Below are positions 11,461 through 21,148 of a stretch of DNA of 64,000 nucleotides, in pieces. Position 1 is the stretch's first letter. Every line of letters begins with the position of its first letter. The translations under genes were made by a program, and so were the position numbers. The notes under the pieces were generated by a model. It saw only the letters and a program-made list of their open reading frames with translations. It was not told the DNA's origin and did no database searches. The DNA is from Phlebopus portentosus (Eukaryota; Basidiomycota; Agaricomycetes; Boletales; Boletinellaceae): assembly GCA_037892935.1 (NCBI GenBank), contig JAYXKI010000003.1, positions 62,001 through 126,000 on the forward strand. Reading direction: 5' to 3'.

Positions 11461-12073
11461 AACCTATGCAGATCGCAAACGATACTCTCTGCAAATGGGT
11501 GTGAAGTTGTCAAAGACCGTGCGCCAGCATGAAAATGCACAGAAGGATGGTGCGCAAGCCGCAATCGCGGCTGGAGTGCCGGTGGACGAGTTGGGAGCAG
11601 GAGAAGTGCGTTACATTCTTTTTTTTATTTGTACATATCTACTTTCATATCCATGTCATCCTCACTTCTCTGGTCGGAATTTATGTGTTCGTCTGCATTA
11701 TCGAGTATGACCGGCTTGTCCTCAGTCTCATCATCCCGTATTTCAATTCACCTCGCCTAGTCCCTTCACGAGAACGCCCCCTTTGTCCTTTTCATCTTTC
11801 TTTTTCGCAGCGCTTTGCCCTTGCTTGCCCTATCGAGGGTATCATCGGTGGTGCGGTAGCCAGATCTTCTGGCAGCAGGCAAAGTATTTCATTGGTGCTT
11901 GGGGAGGATCTGCGATTGGTCTTTGGATTCAAACTTTCAGAGAAGGCTGGTTGATCTGATGAGGAGGTAGTTCGAAGAGCAAAACCCCGACCTGAAGTTC
12001 GGGGTAGGATTACGAAAGCGCGAGGAAAGAAAGAAGCAGAGCATAAAGAGGAAAGAAAGGTTGAAAGGGAAGA
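11461..12073 (+). pseudogene. Possible small gene or gene remnant
   Basis: A block at 11461-11607 reads as a charged helical peptide (YADRKRYSLQMGVKLSKTV and onward) ending at a plausible donor (GTGCGT). A second block at about 11945-12073 could encode a Lys/Arg-rich C-terminal tail, but both of its candidate frames carry a stop. The two blocks may be exons of one decayed gene. No family is recognised and the support is weak. Confidence 0.2.
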
Positions 12074-12688
12074 AGGTGAGTTCTCTTGTATATTTTTACA
12101 GGTGCAAACTGCCTATCCTTTTTTTTCTGAACAGATTCCGAAAGTAAAGAACGTACAGGGCGGTACTGTTGACCTTGCCGATTAAAGTAAATGAAGTGCT
12201 GTATAAGTGAAGTGCTGTATCGAATAATTCATTTGTGAAGGTATCACTGGCTCTTCTTCTGGATATTTGCCCAAGAGTCATAGACAACCATTTGCATCCA
12301 GAAAGAGCACCTTTCCTAGGCTGTGATAGAAAGATAGTGATCACCTGCTAAGACAAATGCCGTATGCTGCCTAGATATGAAGCCAGGTGCAGCTATACGA
12401 GGTCCCAAGAGATGGCCTTCTTGACGTCCCGACCAAACCTCAACAACCTCGACTGACACATACACTTTACTCTTGGCTTCCATCCTTCGAATAACTCTAC
12501 GGTTACCTGACACCGATACTGACTTTATGTTCTATTATCCGAATATCATTAATCGTGTTTTTGTGCTCCATCGTAAAACTTCCCCGTATATTTTGTACCG
12601 GTCTCCTCCCTCATTTGGGTTTGCGTGCTCTCATTTTCTCTGTTCTTTTATTTCAGTTGACATTAAACTCGAGTTTCAATAAATAGTA

Positions 12689-13472
12689 CAGTCCCATGAC
12701 AAAAGTTTTGTCACCCATGTTTTTGAGCCATTCTTGGTGTAATCTTCATTTTTTCATGCTCAATTCAGCCCTGTTGTTTCTGAAAAAAATTTACAATCAT
12801 TCTATGATATGAACCAACATACATGCAAAATTTGATGGCGAAAACTTGAAAACTGAGTTGGAACTAGAAACAGGCCAAAGTGACTATATGCACCAAATTG
12901 GCCCAATTTTTTGGTCTTGTTTGACCTCCAGAGGCTCAACAAGTCCTTGAAACAATATGAAATATTGCACATTTACATTTCTCATATGTAGGAATAACAT
13001 ATGATTTTTTCAGATTTTTGCGTCAAGCGAGAGAGCCTGGGCTGCACTTGCTGGGGTTGGAAAGTGGCAGTTTTGCCAATTTTCCCTTTTGTTTTGGCTA
13101 TTTTTGACCTCACTTGAGCTTCATTGCCCTCCAGACTATTCCACACATGTAAGAAAAATCCAGTAAATGTACATGATATGCAATACTATCAGAACAGCAT
13201 GTTTACAAAGTCTCATACTAGAAGCTTGTGTAGAAATACTTTTATGAAGAAAGGAGTCTCCGAGAGTCAATCATTTTCCCTATGTAATTTGACACCACCT
13301 GAGCTGTGTTTTGAACTCAATTTCTGGTATTTTCTCATGAAACTTCACAGGAATGTTACTTCTTATGACAGAATAATGCTGATTTTTTTTCAGAAGGAAC
13401 AAGTAAAAATTGACAGAGAAATTTGCAAAAAACATGTAAAAAAAGGGGGTGAAAACTTTTGTCAGGGGACTG
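12689..13472. mobile_element. 784-bp Tc1/mariner-type non-autonomous element
   Basis: The ends are inverted repeats: CAGTCCCATGACAAAAGTTT at 12689 and the reverse complement of CAGTCCCCTGACAAAAGTTT ending at 13472. Each end is flanked directly by TA (12687-12688 and 13473-13474), the target duplication of Tc1/mariner elements. The interior is AT-rich. Its longer open frames show no DDE/D transposase motif and one continues past the right terminal repeat, so I treat it as a non-autonomous element. It ends five bases before the palindromic module at 13478. Confidence 0.85.
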
Positions 13473-13477
13473 TACAT

Positions 13478-13545
13478 GGATGCGTATGCATCCGTCCAAA
13501 CTGTCACGTGACATGGTACCCTAACGGATGGATGCATACGCATCC
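13478..13545. repeat. Double-palindrome/E-box module, copy 2 (best preserved)
   Basis: The order is GGATGCGTATGCATCC (near-palindrome), CCAAACTGTCACGTGACATGG (containing the GTCACGTGAC palindrome), then GGATGGATGCATACGCATCC. The two outer sites are inverted copies of each other. A further TCACGTGA follows at about 13557. It lies 166 bp beyond the 3' end of the kinase gene. Confidence 0.8.
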
Positions 13546-13625
13546 CCTCGACTGATCACGTGAAATTTGCCCTGCCGCTGCTGCGCGGGGGTGGATAAAA
13601 ATTAGGGAAAATATAGAGAAGCTAT

Positions 13626-13663
13626 AACAACAACAACAGCAGCAGCAGCAGCAGCAGCAACAG
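13626..13663. repeat. (CAA)n/(CAG)n microsatellite
   Basis: About four CAA units are followed by seven CAG units and one CAA. It lies downstream of the kinase gene stop codon, so it is non-coding in the model given. Confidence 0.9.
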
Positions 13664-13710
13664 TAACTGCTACAGAGCTTTTGCTAACAATGAGCAAGCA
13701 AGCAGGCAGC

Positions 13711-14781
13711 TTATTTGAAACACGTAAAGGACCAGCCTGGTTTCACGGCTAGATAAGGATGCTGGCGTAGCTCAGATGCAGTTGGTCGCCCATCTGGGCT
13801 GATGGAAAGGCAGCGCCTTCTAAAGTCATCCCCATCAGGCCCAGGAACTGCATCCAGTGGGACGCAGGGGGGCTCTGGCTTTTTTCCTCCTAACTAGAGA
13901 CAACCGCAGCAAGTTAGTTAGCATGAAACAATGCCATTTCAGCACTGCTTACCACGAGAATAATATTAGCCACCTCTCTGCCCTTCCAGGGTCGATGGCC
14001 AGTCCACATCTCAGACACCACACAACCCAAGCTCCAGATGTCTACTTTCGTGCTGTATCCAAACGTTGCTCGTAGCACCTCCGGCGCCATGTAGATTAAT
14101 GTGCCTCGGAGGGGAGAGTGCATTTTGTTCATGTAAACGTCGTCAGTGCGCTTTGAAGTGCTGAAATCTGCAATTTTACAGACCCCATAAGGACCGACAA
14201 GTATGTTGTCGCTCTTCAAGTCCTGCATATATGCTCAGTAAATGTGGTGTTACAAAACAATAAACCAGCTTACTCTGTGGATTATGCCTTTGGAGTGACA
14301 GTAGCCAATTCCTTCAAGAACTTGACCCGTGAACGACCGACAAACTTGGTCTTCGAACCTGCCATGCTCCCTTAAGCAGGCCCTGATAGATCCATTCGAG
14401 ACATATTCCATGAACCTGGAAAACGCCCCTTAAGTGCCTGGTAAAGGCGTGCAAGAGGCACTCACATCATTTCAGAGCCATCCCCGCCTTCAAATCCCAA
14501 GTACTGCACAATATTGGGGTGGCTGAGGCTCCCTAGAATCTCACTTTCATTCCTTAACGCATCGGAGGCCACCTTGCCTCGTATCTTATCGTCCTGGTCA
14601 ATAACTTGCTTTACTGCAATTAAATCGCCAGTCGAGTGGTTCAATGTGCGGTATACGGCCCCAAACGACCCTTTACCAATGCACTTGCACAACAGATAGT
14701 CGATATTGGCTATGGGCGGGCCATTACATTACGAAGGCAATTCACCATTCATTACTTACACTCAGATGCAGGGCCTGCCAT
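13711..14781 (-). CDS. Stand-alone STE11/MAPKKK-like serine/threonine kinase domain
   Basis: Five exons give 286 residues that are nothing but a kinase catalytic domain: 14781-14760, 14709-14466, 14415-14274, 14222-13953 and 13893-13711 (introns GT-AG, phases consistent). Visible motifs: Gly-rich loop GKGSFGAVY, VAIK-type Lys in LIAVKQV, alpha-C Glu in LRNESEIL, catalytic loop HRDLKSDN split by intron 3, APE in MAPEV, DIWSLGCVV in subdomain IX, and RPTASELRQHPYL at the end. Closest relatives by motif are Bck1/Ste11-type MAPKKKs, which in fungi are normally over 1000 residues with N-terminal regulatory regions; those are absent. The DFG motif is DFS. It lies between two copies of the palindromic module and amid mobile DNA, suggesting a captured or duplicated kinase. 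Confidence 0.8.
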
Positions 14782-15201
14782 TTATTCGTGCTGGAAGTGA
14801 TCACAGATGGTATAGAAGGGAGTGTCGAAGATAGTGGGGATGGGAGTGAAGGGCGTGTGATTAAAACAGAGGGCAGATAGGGGGTGAAGTGCAAATATGC
14901 CTTTGCACCATCACATTTTGATGTTTACCACTCACAAAAGAAATAGACGCTTAGATACATGGATGTAGGAGGCTATCTCTGACGAAAAAATTCAATTTTA
15001 AGGGGTGCTAGAGCCCTCACTATACAGAAACAAGGCACTTGCAACTGGCAGGCGTCCTCCCCAAACCCAGATTTATAATTTTATGGGAATGTGTACATAC
15101 CCATTAAACGGCTGTACAGATATACATGGGCGTTAAGCAAAAATTCTTCACAGATGATCAAAGAATGTGATGCACATCACCACCTTGTATAGCTTTGGCC
15201 A
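14782..15201. other. 5' flank of the kinase gene
   Basis: No coding region is supported. This is presumably the kinase promoter (transcription runs leftward from 14781). Nothing repeat-like is seen until the palindromic module at 15202. Confidence 0.4.
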
Positions 15202-15266
15202 GATGCGTATGCATCTGCAGCTTTTTGTCACGTGACTTGACTCAGTTGTTGCGATGCGTACGCATC
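15202..15266. repeat. Double-palindrome/E-box module, copy 3
   Basis: AGATGCGTATGCATCT is followed by a central GTCACGTGAC and then GCGATGCGTACGCATC. The outer flanks ggcc(a)agatgcg are inverted with respect to each other, so the whole module is one imperfect palindrome of about 70 bp. It lies about 420 bp upstream of the kinase start, while copy 2 lies about 170 bp downstream of its stop. Confidence 0.8.
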
Positions 15267-16033
15267 TTGGCCTGAGATGGCTTCCGGGATGCAGCTGCAC
15301 TCCTATAACACATCAAACCACATAAATTTTATGATGTATTATATCTGCAATAAATTCCCAAGCCTCGGATACCCTTTTGGACATTTTAAATATCTTTTCT
15401 GTGTATTTCATGTGCTTATATTTATAATTTTCTTGGTCTGCATACATAATCGAATATGTATAGACATCCAAAATATCCCTATTACACCTGTTTGCGTTAG
15501 TAATGGTGCTCTGGATTTTTTTTTGAATGAGGAGAATTTGTTTTCAGAAGTGGATGGGAAAATGGACTTCGCTGTTACAATCCACATCTGACATGCCTTT
15601 CACCTTTCCTCCAGCACTACCCATTTTGTCTTGAGCTCAATTTTCAACCAAATTGCTCAGAACAAGCTTGTAAATTAATCATTGACTGCCTACTGCCTGT
15701 CAAAATTTGAAAGAAAAGATTTGATTTGTAGAATAAAATTGAATACCTTCTAATCTTGAGGTAGTAGTGGGTAGGAAGGCACCTAAGAGGACCTGCATTG
15801 AATATCGCCATTGAGAAAAACTGTGGTTTTCTCAATCTATGAGTAACACATGTAAACCAAGTTTCAGTAAAGAAGAGTCGTAACTGATAATTTTGTGATG
15901 CTATTGACCCTCAAATCCAACCAAATTTTCCACTGAGTCCAGTCATCACGTGTTATATTTTGTCTTTACTTCATTCAAAAAAAAAAAAAAACACCTGGGA
16001 GTGCCATTGCTAACACAAACGGCTGTAATAATG
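15267..16033. other. AT-rich stretch without a supported gene
   Basis: One 104-codon plus-strand frame (15277-15591) is hydrophobic and low in complexity, with no family resemblance and no splice context; I do not call it. A run of about 15 A lies at 15979. Nothing else was recognised. Confidence 0.45.
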
Positions 16034-16141
16034 TAGAGAAAGTATAAACTCGACTGGCCCGCCACGTGACTGATGGCTCTGATGAACCCTGAGCTAACTT
16101 TATTTGGAAGGACCCTGTGGCAAAAATCTTCGAGGAGAGAT

Positions 16142-16623
16142 CACAGCGGGCAAACCGTTATTTAGGCCTGGAATAAATTCATAACTAAATGACAAATGAA
16201 ATTTGAAATAACAAAAGGGATTAAATTATAAGTAAAGTCATGTGAGAAATGCATAAAGAAATTTGAAATCTCATAAAGGAAAAGATGCTTGCATTTCTTC
16301 ATGTGCAACATTTTATATTATCCCAAGGAAGACATTTGAAGTTTCTTTTGTAATCTTGTCAAGGAAGAAATAACTCACATTGACCACAAAAGTTATTTCT
16401 TCCTTGACAAGATTACAAAAGAAACTTCAAATGTCTTCCTTGGGATAATATAAAATGTTGCACATGAAGAAATGCAAGCATCTTTCCTTTATGAGATTTC
16501 AAATTTCTTTATGCATTTCTCACATGACTTTACTTATAATTTAATCCCTTTTGTTATTTCAAATTTTATTTGTCATTTAGTTATTAATTTATTCCAGGTC
16601 TAAATAACAGTTTGCCCACTGTG
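16142..16623. mobile_element. 482-bp near-perfect fold-back element
   Basis: Two arms of about 230 bp (16142 to about 16376, and about 16391 to 16623) are reverse complements with only scattered mismatches and a loop of about 14 bases. Transcribed, this would form a very long hairpin. The ends are CACAGCGGGCAAAC and the complement of CACAGTGGGCAAAC. There is no ORF and no clear target duplication. Confidence 0.9.
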
Positions 16624-16713
16624 TATGACTGACCCAGGAAGTTTTACATTTCTCCTCTCACAAAGAGGTTGAGTTGACTTGTACAGGCTCTCCTTAGATA
16701 TTAGAAGCTTGTA

Positions 16714-17445
16714 TGTATTGTCACTCGTGACTTCTGTGATTTTTGTCACACAGAGCACCTCATAATATAAAAATCACCATATCTCACTCAATTCTTGACC
16801 GTTTTGCATGATCTAAGTTGCTTAATTCATAGTTTTAAGATCGGTTTCAAACCTCAACAATTATAAATAGAAATGAGCAAATAATGAGTGGGATATGTCG
16901 CAAAAGGCCAATTTTAGACACATCTTTCATGTGCAGTTTTTCCTGCCCTCATCCCTGCTTCTACAGTCCTACAGGCAAGTCCAAAATGATATAATTATTT
17001 TATTGTAAATTTACAGACTGACTCTGAGCTCTATTCTGTGTTGTATCTGCTGGTTTGATACATGTCTGAGCTGAGCTCAAACCTACCTTTTCTCAAGGGC
17101 CTCCAGACCTCAAAATAAATTCATTCTTAGGCAATCTAATGTCTGTAAATTCGTATTATGCCAATAGCACCACTCTGGTGCAGTCTAGGTTGTTGTAGCA
17201 CCCAGTCTGAGGGCAGGAAAAAATGCACATGAAGGAAGTGTCTAAAATCGGCCTTTTACGACATATCTCACTCATTATTTGCTCATTTCTCTTTATCTGT
17301 GTTGGAGTTTGAAGAGGATCTTAAAACTATGGATTTAGCAACTTAGATCATGCAGAAAGGTCAGAAATTGAGTGAGATATGGTGATTTTTATATTATGAG
17401 GTGTTCTGTGTGACAAAAATCACAGAAGTCGCGAGTGACAATACA
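16714..17445. mobile_element. 732-bp element with about 250-bp terminal inverted repeats and TA flanks
   Basis: The left arm begins TGTATTGTCACTCGTGAC at 16714. The right arm ends with the complement of TGTATTGTCACTCGCGAC at 17445. The arms pair for roughly 250 bp on each side of a unique centre of about 240 bp. TA dinucleotides flank both ends (16712-16713 and 17446-17447). No transposase ORF is present. Confidence 0.85.
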
Positions 17446-17874
17446 TATGAAAAAGGCAGTAAGGCCAGTAGATAGCTCTTCCACCCCCAGACAGATTTAC
17501 TATATGAAGGTATGACAAATACTTAGTAAATTATGTCATTGTATTACAAATAAGCTCATTTACATAATATTTTTGTATTTGTAAGCAGCAAAAATCTTGT
17601 TGAAAATTTTCAGCTTGCTCTAGAATTCACGGGAGTAAGTTTGCTAAGTTTGACTTTTTTCTAAAATAGGAAGCTCATTTTACTTTATTTTTAGAAATTA
17701 TAATGATCAAATTGTAGTTATAGGTGCCCTTTACACATCTTTGCACCCAGAATTTGCATTTGAAATGTTGTATTTTCTTTATTTCTGTAGATGTTGTGTG
17801 GGAGGGTTATTGACCAAAAGGTATAAGGTGTGGCACATCACTGTTGGTCGAGTTTATACTTTCCCTACCTTTTA

Positions 17875-18340
17875 TATAACTAATCTCTATTACTATCTAG
17901 ATACTAATATAAATAACTTACTACTATGAACAGCTATATCTTTTTTTGAACTATGGACTATAACTATTTATCAGAATTTATATAGAGATATCAAGCTATA
18001 TTACATCATTGATTATTATTCATGTTTATGTACTATATGTTACTGTAAGATACTATCTATATGCATCTATATATTTCTATATATTACTAGCCATATATTG
18101 ACTATGTATAACTAACCTCTATTACTATCTAGATACTAATATAGATAGCTCACTGCTATGAACAACTATACACTTCTTTGAACTATAGACTATAACTATT
18201 TATCAGAATTTATACAGAGATATCAAACTATATGATACTATCATTTGCTATTCATACCTATGCATTATATGTTACTATAGGATACCATCTATATGTATCT
18301 ATATATTACTATACATTATTATAGTACACTATGTACTACT
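17875..18340. repeat. 232-bp tandem duplication, AT-rich
   Basis: The unit starting tataactaatctctattact at 17875 recurs at 18107 (tataactaacctctattact) and both copies can be followed for over 200 bases with few changes. The sequence is dominated by TAT/ACTA words. No coding frame survives. Confidence 0.85.
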
Positions 18341-18385
18341 ATAAACTACTATGGTGTTATAACTCACTATCCATTAATAACCCAA

Positions 18386-18781
18386 ATGGACTGATTTCCT
18401 GATGAAGTCACCACAGAGATATCAGTAGTTCAAGACGAGATAGGACGTTTACACGATACACTTAACACTCACGAGCAACGAATCCAAGTAGTTGAAACAG
18501 CAACTATAGAACTTACAAGGATCGCTCAATCGACACCAAATGTTGCAGAAGACATTAGCAACTTACGTGAAGCACTCCTGACACTAGGACGAACAGTCGA
18601 ATTAAGTCAACAAGCCTACCTGACATTGATTGCATCAGTACAGACAACAGAAAGTACTGCAAGGAACATACTTGAGCATGCAGAGTATCTCAGGCAGGAA
18701 GCTCAACAAATTCGAGAGCTACATCATCGAGCAGAGCATACTTCCGATGGAACAGTATCATCCGACGAGGAGTTATCATGA
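18386..18781 (+). pseudogene. Coiled-coil ORF with an early stop
   Basis: Starting from ATG at 18386, codon 3 is TGA, after which the frame is open for 128 codons to a TGA at 18779-18781. The peptide is a clear amphipathic coiled coil: regularly spaced Ile/Leu with Glu/Gln/Arg, ending in an acidic SSDEELS. The TGA is one transition away from TGG or CGA. I do not recognise the family; the setting suggests a retroelement structural protein or other element gene. Confidence 0.5.
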
Positions 18782-19306
18782 GCACTAAACCCATACTTGT
18801 TGCAAGGGTTTAACAGTCAAAGCGCTACACTCCAAGTACCAACCAGTAGTTCAATAGCTGAAAGGATCTGCTCAAAAACTCGCATCAAGATTGACACGAT
18901 CAGCAGATCAATAGGATCAGCATTCCAAATGCGACTAGTAACAGTCTAGCAGTCACTAGAGCCAAACTACTGTTAATGCGACCAAGGCAACGGTCACGGG
19001 CATCAACGGCAATATATGGGCGCCTGAGAAGCACGCCACAAGTATGTAACCCCGTGGACTACTTAACACCACCGACCGGTAATTACCACTGCCGATTTAC
19101 TACCGCTGACCATCACCTTAACACCGCCGACCAAACTCCCGATCCGACCCGATCAAAAGAAGTCAAGAAGCGATCAAAACTACTAGAAGCCCGAGAAGTC
19201 TAGAACACGACTACTAAAGCCTAACACCTAAAGTCTAAAGGCTAATTCGAGCCCAATGGAGACATCACTGGCATTCCAGCACTGTCAGACTTGTGCCTGA
19301 GCATAC

Positions 19307-19651
19307 ATGGTCCTTTATGAGATATACTTCACAGTATGTCATGCTACAAGCGAAACACGTGACTACCAAATCGAAGTCCAACATCACACGCAAGAAGTGT
19401 TACATGCCAATCCACCAAATCCTATAATACCCAAGCGACATGAAGAACTCATTGTTACAACTCAAACCCCTCGAGCTGCAGACCCAATAACTTGGAGGAT
19501 ACTAGGATGGTACAAGCCAGAGCTGCATAACTCATGTCCAGCCTCTACAGTACAAGCGAACCTCTATTTACCAAGGAATGCAAACCTGGACACCAAGCAA
19601 CTACAACTGGCACTCCAACGAAGGATATGGCAATTGTTAGAATCAGAGTAA
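19307..19651 (+). CDS. Orphan 114-residue ORF
   Basis: The frame is uninterrupted from ATG 19307 to TAA 19649-19651. The peptide is mixed polar with a central WRILGWYKPEL segment and a helical C-terminus. No signal peptide, membrane segment or family motif is seen. It follows the coiled-coil ORF on the same strand within repeat-derived DNA, so it may be another gene of the same dead element. Confidence 0.3.
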   Translation: MVLYEIYFTVCHATSETRDYQIEVQHHTQEVLHANPPNPIIPKRHEELIVTTQTPRAADPITWRILGWYKPELHNSCPASTVQANLYLPRNANLDTKQLQLALQRRIWQLLESE

Positions 19652-20285
19652 GAAGAGTAATATATGGCTTACTACTGAAGCAAGTGTCTCACACTGCTGA
19701 TTGATAAGCGATGTCAAAGAATCAGGCAAGGACAAGTATCAGACTAGTGGTTGTATGAGAGAAAGCTCCAACTCGCTTGAGGGGCGTTTGGAGAGATGAA
19801 TTGAACTGCTACTCAGGATGGCTCGTTTGGCCTCCTTTTATACTCTACAGGTGTGGCTATGCTAGGCTATTACTATAACTATCTACCTCAGTCTTTCTAC
19901 TGACCATGTATACCTTCCAGCGCCTTCTACAAGGTGCTCCACTTGCTCCACCCTTTCCTTGTCAATTCCGTGCATTCCTTGTCAATTCCGATCGTACTGT
20001 ATGTTCTAGTTCGTTCTACTAGTTTCTTGCTGCGTACTTCAACGTCTGAGCTCTACTGTTATGGTCTAATGACTTTAGCACTTTCTGGTGCATACTTACT
20101 ATCCTCAGCTACTCTGCTGGCGTCTATACTGGTTCTGAGCTCCACTGATTTATTCTCTACTGTTCTATGGCCTTCTCTCCTTGGAGTTAGGACTTATGTT
20201 CTTCTTCCGACTCGGATGGCTGACTGATGCTGCTACTTTGCCTAAGCTAGTTGTAAAAGCTTTCCTCTCGTCTACTACTCCTATG

Positions 20286-20299
20286 GATGCGTACGCATC
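20286..20299. repeat. Isolated perfect 14-bp palindrome GATGCGTACGCATC
   Basis: This is the exact consensus of the outer site of the modules at 13478 and 15202, standing alone 44 bp beyond the 3' end of the minus-strand ORF at 20343-21083. No CACGTG partner lies next to it. Confidence 0.7.
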
Positions 20300-20342
20300 G
20301 CTTCCCTTCTTATCACCTTCCTGATTAGATTAACTTTCCTTA

Positions 20343-21083
20343 TCAGTGATCGTCGATCTCCATGGCTTCCGAGGTTCGGTGCCTGTGGGGTACTACATCT
20401 TCTTCTGGAAGTCCCGGGGTTTTTCCCACCGGCGTTCTATCATCTACCGGAAAGCTTCTCTTGTGGAGATATGTCGTCATTCTTGTGAACCCTTCTTCCG
20501 GTGGCATTGGAATCTTAATTGGACCAATCACAAACTTGATCCTATGTTCTATTGATATCTCTGTGACTCGTTCGTCCATAACTGATACTCCTTCTGCATC
20601 AATGAGTCTAATGAATTCTTTAACTCTAGTTATCGTATTTTCTGCTATACGCCGTACTATTTCATTAGCTCCTCTTCTGTATGGTATGTCAATATTAATA
20701 TGAATAAATTGACATTCTTCTTTATGCTTCCGCTTTGGGAATTTAATCTGTACTCCTGCATTCATTAGATAGTCTCGTTCGTCATGTGAGAATACTGCTA
20801 CCATATGTTCAAATGTCACATAATTCGTATTAGGCTGTTGTATGCCTTCTTGAGTAACATATCCTGGAAATACTCTATGTGTCCCTCGTATGTCGAAGTT
20901 CATTGCTAACACCTCTGTCATTAGGAGCGATGAGATTATTGTACAATAAATGTCCCATCCTATCTGCTGTGCTTGTTTGCATTTCTCGCAGTCGTCCTTG
21001 ACTTCTGGCCATTGACTGGCTCGTCCTTGGTTAACTATTCTCTTTAATGTGGTTTCCAGCGTTCTCGCTTGTCGTGTGAACAT
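20343..21083 (-). CDS. Orphan 246-residue intronless ORF
   Basis: A single open frame runs from ATG 21083 to TGA 20343. The protein is charged, with a CxxC pair near residue 33 (CEKCKQAQQIGW), a mixed alpha/beta-looking middle (about 60-190) and an acidic tail ending MEIDDH. No known domain is recognised. It lies between repeat fragments, and the intact frame amid decayed neighbours is notable. It may belong to a mobile element. Confidence 0.5.
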   Translation of the reverse strand: MFTRQARTLETTLKRIVNQGRASQWPEVKDDCEKCKQAQQIGWDIYCTIISSLLMTEVLAMNFDIRGTHRVFPGYVTQEGIQQPNTNYVTFEHMVAVFSHDERDYLMNAGVQIKFPKRKHKEECQFIHINIDIPYRRGANEIVRRIAENTITRVKEFIRLIDAEGVSVMDERVTEISIEHRIKFVIGPIKIPMPPEEGFTRMTTYLHKRSFPVDDRTPVGKTPGLPEEDVVPHRHRTSEAMEIDDH

Positions 21084-21148
21084 CTTGATTATATGCTGTC
21101 ACGTGCACGCTATACTGCTGACTAAAGCAATTTCTAACAGCAATACAT

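Larger units (their letters stand above)
16036..17865. mobile_element. 1.83-kb TIR element with TA target duplication, carrying two nested elements
   Basis: The left end (GAGAAAGTATAAACTCGAC at 16036) and the right end (reverse complement of GGGAAAGTATAAACTCGAC ending at 17865) are each flanked by TA (16034-16035 and 17866-17867). No transposase is encoded. The interior contains the fold-back at 16142-16623 and the TIR element at 16714-17445, so most of its length may be later insertions. Confidence 0.75.

Noticed and set aside
11344..11954. Overlapping plus-strand frames suggesting a protein of about 140 residues
   Set aside because: The frames conflict with each other; only a short block near 11461-11607 looks coding, so it is listed at low confidence only.
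13124..13555. A 143-codon plus-strand frame within the TA-flanked element
   Set aside because: It shows no transposase or other motif, has compositional features of AT-rich non-coding DNA, and crosses the right terminal repeat and the palindromic module, so it is unlikely to be a gene.
13626..13663. CAG repeat as a polyglutamine tract
   Set aside because: It lies beyond the kinase stop codon and is not in any supported coding frame.
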